Source: Microcella sp.
GTDB lineage: Bacteria > Actinomycetota > Actinomycetes > Actinomycetales > Microbacteriaceae
Direction: 5' to 3'
Assembly (NCBI RefSeq): GCF_019739195.1
Contig: NZ_JAHHDS010000003.1
Location: forward strand, 868,001 to 932,000
Length of the DNA: 64,000 nucleotides
A program made the translations under genes and the position numbers. How positions within the stretch are numbered: position 1 is the first letter of the stretch; each line of letters opens with the position of its first letter. The notes under the pieces are model-generated. The model was not told the DNA's origin. It saw only the letters and a program-made list of their open reading frames with translations, and searched no databases. This document shows positions 59,331 to 64,000 of the stretch, piece after piece.

Positions 59331-60223
59331 GATGCCTCCTCGTCAGTCGACGTCGGCGCCGGGGGGTCGACACCGCGCCGCACCTCGACGTGCTCGGGCT
59401 GCAGCGTCAGGCGAACGCGCTCCGTGAGTCCGAGGGCGTCGACGTAGTCTTGGGGCAGCTGCAGCCGGCCGACCTTGTCGAGCACTGCGAACTCCTCCGC
59501 ATGCAGGGCACCCGTGTCGTCGGCTTCGCGCCGCAGTGTCTCGGTCGCGGTTCGCCCGTCACGAATCTGCACGGTGCGCCGCACGTGCTGCGACACGCTC
59601 GCGTCATGGGTGACGATGAGCGTCGTCACCCCCAGTTCGCTGTTCACGGCGCGCATCGCCTCGAGCACATCGGCCGTGCTGGCTTCGTCGAGCTCGCCCG
59701 TCGGCTCATCGGCAAGCAGCACCGCTGGCGCGTTGGCGAGCGCCACCGCCATCGCGACACGCTGCTGCTGCCCGCCCGACAACTCGACGGGCAGTCGGTC
59801 GGCGAGCGCGGCGACGCCGACGAGTTCGAGCAGCTGCGACGTGCGCGCAGCCCGCTCGCGGCGCGGCCGACCCCCGATCGACAGCACCAGCTCGACGTTG
59901 TCGGCTGCGCTCAGATAGGGCACCAGGTTGCGACTCGTCTGCTGCCAGATGAAGCCCACGGTGTGCCGGCGATACAGCACGCGCTCTCGCTCACTCATGG
60001 TGAGCAGATCATGGCCGGCCACTCTCGCCCCACCCGCGGTCGGAGCATCCAACCCCGACAGGATCGTCAGCAGAGTCGACTTGCCTGACCCGCTCGCGCC
60101 GACGACGGCAGTGAGCTCACCGGCCTCGACGCGCAGACTGAGGCCCTGCAGGGCCTGCACCTCAACGCCTTGCGCGATGAAGATGCGCACCAGATCAGTG
60201 CAGAGAATGTGCGGTTCGGTCAT
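59327..60223 (-). CDS. ABC transporter ATP-binding protein with C-terminal extension
   Basis: 298-aa ATPase: AVVGASGSGKSTLLTIL Walker A, LSGGQQQRVAMAVALANAP signature, VLLADEPTGELD Walker B. A C-terminal extension of about 70 residues (GRLQLPQDYVDALGLTERVRLTLQPEHVEV) resembles an AbrB-like/looped swapped-hairpin or regulatory tail not present in the sister ATPase. The ATG at 60223 overlaps the permease stop. Confidence 0.92.
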   Translation of the reverse strand: MTEPHILCTDLVRIFIAQGVEVQALQGLSLRVEAGELTAVVGASGSGKSTLLTILSGLDAPTAGGARVAGHDLLTMSERERVLYRRHTVGFIWQQTSRNLVPYLSAADNVELVLSIGGRPRRERAARTSQLLELVGVAALADRLPVELSGGQQQRVAMAVALANAPAVLLADEPTGELDEASTADVLEAMRAVNSELGVTTLIVTHDASVSQHVRRTVQIRDGRTATETLRREADDTGALHAEEFAVLDKVGRLQLPQDYVDALGLTERVRLTLQPEHVEVRRGVDPPAPTSTDEEAS

Positions 60224-62994
60224 GGTGACTCCGTTCGCAGGGCCGTGATGAGGGGAGGCCGTCGGTCGAGCGCCGTCGCGAGGGCGATGACCGCGACGAT
60301 TCCGAGAAGGAGAGCGCCGACGACGCCCACGACGAGAGCGATGTCGACGGATGCCTCGACTGGGTCGGCGGCGCCCGTCACGAATCGAAGATCGATGGCC
60401 GCCGTGGCGAGCGGCACGAGCGCGACGCCGACGAGGCCGCCGACGATCGTGCCGAGAATCGAGGGGGGCGCGAGCTCCCACGCGACGAGCGACGATGAGC
60501 GCGGCACGCCGAGCACGAGGGCCAGCGACTGCACGCGCTGGCGTCGAGGCCGTCCGACGGTCGAGGCGATCACGAGCGTGACGATCGCCAGGGCGGCCGC
60601 AAGCATCGCCGCGCCGAGCATGCTCAGGCGAAGGGCTGCCGTCAGCGGTACGGCGCGCTCGTCAGCCGCCTCTGCTTGCGCGATCGACACGCGTGCCTCA
60701 CTGTCAGCGACTTCCGTGATCGCTCCTGCGAGCTGCGCAGGGCTCACCCCCGGCGAAGGCTCGACGAGCACGGCGTTGACGCCGGGGCTACTCGTGAACC
60801 GTGCTGCATCGGCTTCACCGACCAGCACCCACGAGCTCGGCGCACCGTATCCCGTTGCCCTGCGGCCGGTCGCGACGACGGTGACAGGCACGCCGTCAAC
60901 GTAGATGGCAGCATCCGGTGACGGAAGCCCGTCGACGCCCGGCAACAGATCGGTGCTGAGCATCACGGGAACAGGTGCGCCCTCCGTGGTCGCGGACGCG
61001 GACGGCCAGTCGACCGGAGCATCGTCACGCAATCGAGCGGTGGTCTCATCGATCGTCACGATGGTCGCATTCTCGCGCACGCCCTCGATGCCGAGCACGA
61101 CGGGCCCCACGATCTGGATGCCGCCGGTTGCCGATGACTCGGGCAGGGCGCGAAGCGCGGCGACGAAGTCTGGCCCCACCGCAGGCCCGGTGACGCGCAC
61201 GGCAGCACCGAGTCGGTCGCGCGCAGCGGTGTCGAGCCCGGTGTCGAGCACGGCGAGCAGTGACAACGATGAAACGGCAACCGACGCCGCGATCACCGTC
61301 GCGACGACGACGGGCACGCCCGCGGCACGGTCCCGCGATGCGCGGCGAGCGCCGATGACGGAGATCGCGCTCCCCACCCGAGCCATGGCGCGCTGCCCTG
61401 CAGAAACGACGACGGGGTACATGCGCACGGTCAGCGAGCTCGTGGCCAGTGCCAACAGCAGTGGCATGGCGACGAGCAGCGGATCGACGCCGACTTCGGC
61501 GGCCGAAGTGACGATGCCGCGCTGCAGCACGAGCCAAACCGAGAGCGCAGCGAGAGCGACGAAGACGAGCTCGATGAGCGTGCGCAGTCGATCGGGTGCC
61601 GCGAGATCGGTACGGCGTTCGCGCAGATCGGCAGCGCGCGGCAACAGAGCCGCGAGCATCGCACCCGGCAGCAGTGCGATGAGCACGAGCACGGCGGGCA
61701 CCGGCGGAGACAGCACGATCGCGAACGCCGCGGACGGGGTCTGCCCGGTGACGGCAAGCGCGAGGGCTACCCCCGTGCCGGCTCCGACGAGTGCGGCGGG
61801 CATGGTGACAGCGAGCGCGTCGCGCACGACCGCCAGCCGCAGTCGACCGCGCGAAGCGCCCCGGGCCAACTGCAGCGCCAGCACCGACCGCCGGCGGTCG
61901 ATCGTCGACCGCGTGGCGAGCAGCAGCACGACGGCGAGCGCTCCGAGGGGGCCGGAGAGCAGGAGAGCCAGAACGGCAGTCGTGACGGAGGCACGATCGA
62001 GCACGGCATCCGCGGCGTCGGGAATCTCTGAGGTCAGCGAGGCGGAGGTCGTCTGCGTCGCGCCCTCGAAGGCGAGCGGAATCTCAAGACCGGTCGAGAG
62101 GAAGGAGCGCAACTGAGGCAGAAAACGGTCGATCGTGGTGGCGTCGAGCTGCGTGACATCGAGCGGGTACCACACTGAGATCGGCCCGAACGCCGTCGGC
62201 GCACCCACGCTCAGGGGATTCACGAAGGCTGCGGCGGTTTCGCGCGGCTGCTGGTTGCCGTCGTCGAAGCGTTCCGCCTGAGGGGCTCCAGGAATACCGC
62301 GCCAGTACGCCGCGTCGGCGTCGATGGGGTCGACGATTCCGACGAGCACGAGATCGATCTCTGAAACAGGGTCGATGCGGCGTTCCCCAATCGACCAGCG
62401 CAGCGCCTCCGCGCCATCGATCGTGAGCACCAATTCGACGGGAGTCGGAGGCTCAGGGTTCGGTGCGGGCGCGAACAACGACCCCGACGGCAGCGGAACA
62501 GCGCTCGGCACCCATGGCTCGGCGAGTCGCCCCTCGACCACGCGGACGCGCTCGTCAAGCAGAGGATCGACGATCGAGCGGATGACGAAGATCGGAGCAT
62601 CGGCGTCGGCGCTCTCGGCGCGAACCGGCACGGCGTCGCCGATGATGACAACCTCTGCGTCGCCGAGCGCGGAGCGCAACGGCTCAGGCTGAGACTCGCG
62701 AACGTCACTGAGCGCATCGAAGAGGCTGCCGTATGCCGACTCTTTCGTCGCCGGCGCGGTGCTGAAGATCGGCAGGTCGACGACGGTGAGATCGTTGATC
62801 AGACCGCTCGGGTCGCGTCGTTCCTCGCTCAGTTCGGAGATGGCGGAACGCAGCTCGTGCGAGGTTGCGTCGGCGAGCGCGAGCGGCACCGCAACCGCAA
62901 GCGATGCAGCAAGGCCGACGAGCGCCGCGAGCAGCACGAGCGTTGTGCCGGCGGAACGCACCTGGCCGACGAGGATGCGACGAGTTGCGCTCAT
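60220..62994 (-). CDS. FtsX-like ABC transporter permease
   Basis: 924-aa membrane protein with an N-terminal helix (TTLVLLAALVGLAASLAVAVPLALA), a large extracellular domain (about 40-330), an FtsX core (LLLSGPLGALAVVLLLATRSTIDRRRSVLALQLARGASRGRL), a second extracellular domain and three C-terminal helices. Duplicated FtsX layout is typical of actinobacterial two-ATPase systems. Substrate unknown; lipoprotein or peptide/antibiotic handling is likely. Confidence 0.88.
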   Translation of the reverse strand: MSATRRILVGQVRSAGTTLVLLAALVGLAASLAVAVPLALADATSHELRSAISELSEERRDPSGLINDLTVVDLPIFSTAPATKESAYGSLFDALSDVRESQPEPLRSALGDAEVVIIGDAVPVRAESADADAPIFVIRSIVDPLLDERVRVVEGRLAEPWVPSAVPLPSGSLFAPAPNPEPPTPVELVLTIDGAEALRWSIGERRIDPVSEIDLVLVGIVDPIDADAAYWRGIPGAPQAERFDDGNQQPRETAAAFVNPLSVGAPTAFGPISVWYPLDVTQLDATTIDRFLPQLRSFLSTGLEIPLAFEGATQTTSASLTSEIPDAADAVLDRASVTTAVLALLLSGPLGALAVVLLLATRSTIDRRRSVLALQLARGASRGRLRLAVVRDALAVTMPAALVGAGTGVALALAVTGQTPSAAFAIVLSPPVPAVLVLIALLPGAMLAALLPRAADLRERRTDLAAPDRLRTLIELVFVALAALSVWLVLQRGIVTSAAEVGVDPLLVAMPLLLALATSSLTVRMYPVVVSAGQRAMARVGSAISVIGARRASRDRAAGVPVVVATVIAASVAVSSLSLLAVLDTGLDTAARDRLGAAVRVTGPAVGPDFVAALRALPESSATGGIQIVGPVVLGIEGVRENATIVTIDETTARLRDDAPVDWPSASATTEGAPVPVMLSTDLLPGVDGLPSPDAAIYVDGVPVTVVATGRRATGYGAPSSWVLVGEADAARFTSSPGVNAVLVEPSPGVSPAQLAGAITEVADSEARVSIAQAEAADERAVPLTAALRLSMLGAAMLAAALAIVTLVIASTVGRPRRQRVQSLALVLGVPRSSSLVAWELAPPSILGTIVGGLVGVALVPLATAAIDLRFVTGAADPVEASVDIALVVGVVGALLLGIVAVIALATALDRRPPLITALRTESP

Positions 62995-64000
62995 CGCATC
63001 ACCTCCCGCGCCGAGAGCGCGCGAGCCTGATGCTCCGCATGGCTCGAGGCGCCTGATCCGAGGGCGACGATCACGAGCAGCAGCAGCAGGCCACCCGCAG
63101 CAGCGAGCGCCGGCGCGACGGTTGCGGTCAGCACGAGAGCGGCAGGCGCATCGACGAGCAGTGCGCGAGCGAGGTCGCCAACGAGCAGCGCCGACGTCGC
63201 GGATCCGATGATGAGCCCGGCGATCGTCGCTGCGACGAGCACCCCGACGAACTCCGCGCCTCGCGCACGGGCCTGAACCTGCGAGCCCACTCCGATCGCT
63301 CGCAAGACGACGACGTCGACCTCGCGCACCCCGCCAATGGCGCGGGAGACGATCGCAGCAGCGACGACAGCCAGCAGCAGCGCGCCGAACGCCGCAGTCC
63401 AGAGTGCGACGCGCGCGCCCTCTGCGAGGGCACCGGCGGCAGCATCCGACGTCGCATCGACCGACGACCCGCTCGGCGCACGCCTGCGCAGCTCAGCCGC
63501 CGATGCCAGTTGCGATGCTTGGTCGAGCACCGCACCATCGGCGGGCGTCAACCACACCTCAGTGATGCTCAGGGGGCTTGCCGATTCGGCGAGCTGCGAC
63601 TGGGCGGCGGCGGCCAGGTCGACCGCGACGGCGGCGGTCGTCTCGGCGCCGGGCACAGCGCGAACGATGTCGGCGATGGCTCCCTCGATCTCGCGCCCAG
63701 ATCCGGCCACGCCCACCGTGATGCTGTCGCCGACGACAGCGCCGAAACGATCGGCGGCGGCCGCGGTCACGCCCAGCTGCAACTCGGCAGGGTCGGGGGT
63801 CACACGCACGGCGCCCGGGTCGACCCGGTCGACGCTCGCGATGAAGCCGCTACGGCCGTCGTCGCGGACGAGCACCTCGCCCGAGAAACCGGGGAGCACA
63901 CCGGGCCGTGCGTTCCATGGCTCCGAAAAGTCGATGATGCGTTCAGCATCGCCCTCCGCGACGACGATGCCGTTGAGCACGACATCGAGTTGGCGTGCGC
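62991..64000 (-). CDS. FtsX-like ABC transporter permease (5' end beyond window)
   Basis: Partial gene; the frame is open to the right edge, so the true start is outside. Visible are extracellular sequence (VRVTPDPAELQLGVTAAAADRF, EGAIADIVRAVPGAET), then helices ALWTAAFGALLLAVVAAAIVSR, GVREVDVVVLRAIGVGSQVQARARGAEFVGVLVA (FtsX motif) and a final helix ending SAREVMR. Stop overlaps the start of the next permease by 4 bp. First visible gene of the four-gene exporter unit. Confidence 0.85.
   Translation of the reverse strand, partial: ARQLDVVLNGIVVAEGDAERIIDFSEPWNARPGVLPGFSGEVLVRDDGRSGFIASVDRVDPGAVRVTPDPAELQLGVTAAAADRFGAVVGDSITVGVAGSGREIEGAIADIVRAVPGAETTAAVAVDLAAAAQSQLAESASPLSITEVWLTPADGAVLDQASQLASAAELRRRAPSGSSVDATSDAAAGALAEGARVALWTAAFGALLLAVVAAAIVSRAIGGVREVDVVVLRAIGVGSQVQARARGAEFVGVLVAATIAGLIIGSATSALLVGDLARALLVDAPAALVLTATVAPALAAAGGLLLLLVIVALGSGASSHAEHQARALSAREVMR

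Noticed and set aside
1-64000. tRNA, rRNA, CRISPR array or insertion sequence
   Set aside because: Scanning for T-loop GGTTCGA-type cores with cloverleaf context, spaced identical repeats and transposase motifs gave nothing convincing; matches such as GGGTTCGAAG in sufS are coding.

Overview
The window is high-GC bacterial DNA with dense, operon-packed coding on both strands. Gene content (GT39 protein mannosyltransferase, LAXTG sortase substrates, F420/deazaflavin-type oxidoreductase, class Ic ribonucleotide reductase, CmtR-type sensor, consensus LexA box of the actinobacterial type) and start-site architecture (many ATGs 6-7 nt after a TANNNT -10 box) point to an actinobacterium, most likely a member of the Microbacteriaceae. 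That family assignment is inference. No rRNA, tRNA, CRISPR, prophage or insertion sequence was seen.

Layout. 0-8 kb: rsmI diverging from a GT39 mannosyltransferase, a DUF418 protein, a MetY-like sulfhydrylase coupled to a CoA-binding protein, and a DUF2231 membrane protein coupled to a secreted GH5 hydrolase. 8-16 kb (minus strand): an aldo/keto reductase, a short AMP-ligase and a LAXTG surface protein in one tight unit; then the 2-methylcitrate cycle (GntR regulator, prpD, prpB, prpC and an unlisted 48-aa membrane peptide). 16-19 kb: an autoregulated four-gene ABC exporter unit bracketed by two inverted copies of a 36-bp palindromic element. 19-26 kb: hrpA, a vapBC toxin-antitoxin pair inserted next to a decayed duplicate of the hrpA 3' end, then a candidate Zur-controlled pair (LAXTG-anchored propeller protein and a His-rich membrane protein). 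26-31.5 kb: an amidohydrolase and the class Ic ribonucleotide reductase nrdA/nrdB, with a tiny separate gene carrying the CxxC redox tail normally found at the NrdA C-terminus, and an elaborate promoter/leader (NrdR-like boxes, DnaA boxes, terminator hairpin).

31.5-39.5 kb: two MFS transporters, a siderophore-interacting flavoprotein, reductases, alpha/beta hydrolases, a candidate structured ncRNA and a DUF4349 lipoprotein. 39.5-47 kb: a self-contained mannitol PTS (mtlD, mtlF, mtlA, ptsI, ptsH, an orphan IIB) diverging from an mtlR-type PRD activator. 47-56.6 kb: a DUF6504 gene behind a perfect SOS box, a TetR-controlled hydrolase, sufU/sufS, a CYP152-type P450, a racemase, DUF389 and DUF2231-like membrane proteins, and a CmtR-type metal sensor coupled to a cation-diffusion transporter. 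56.6-64 kb: prfC and a MacB-like two-ATPase/two-permease ABC system that runs off the right edge.

Recurring theme: many genes, especially those for repressors, look leaderless, with the operator palindrome sitting on the -10 box and touching the start codon.
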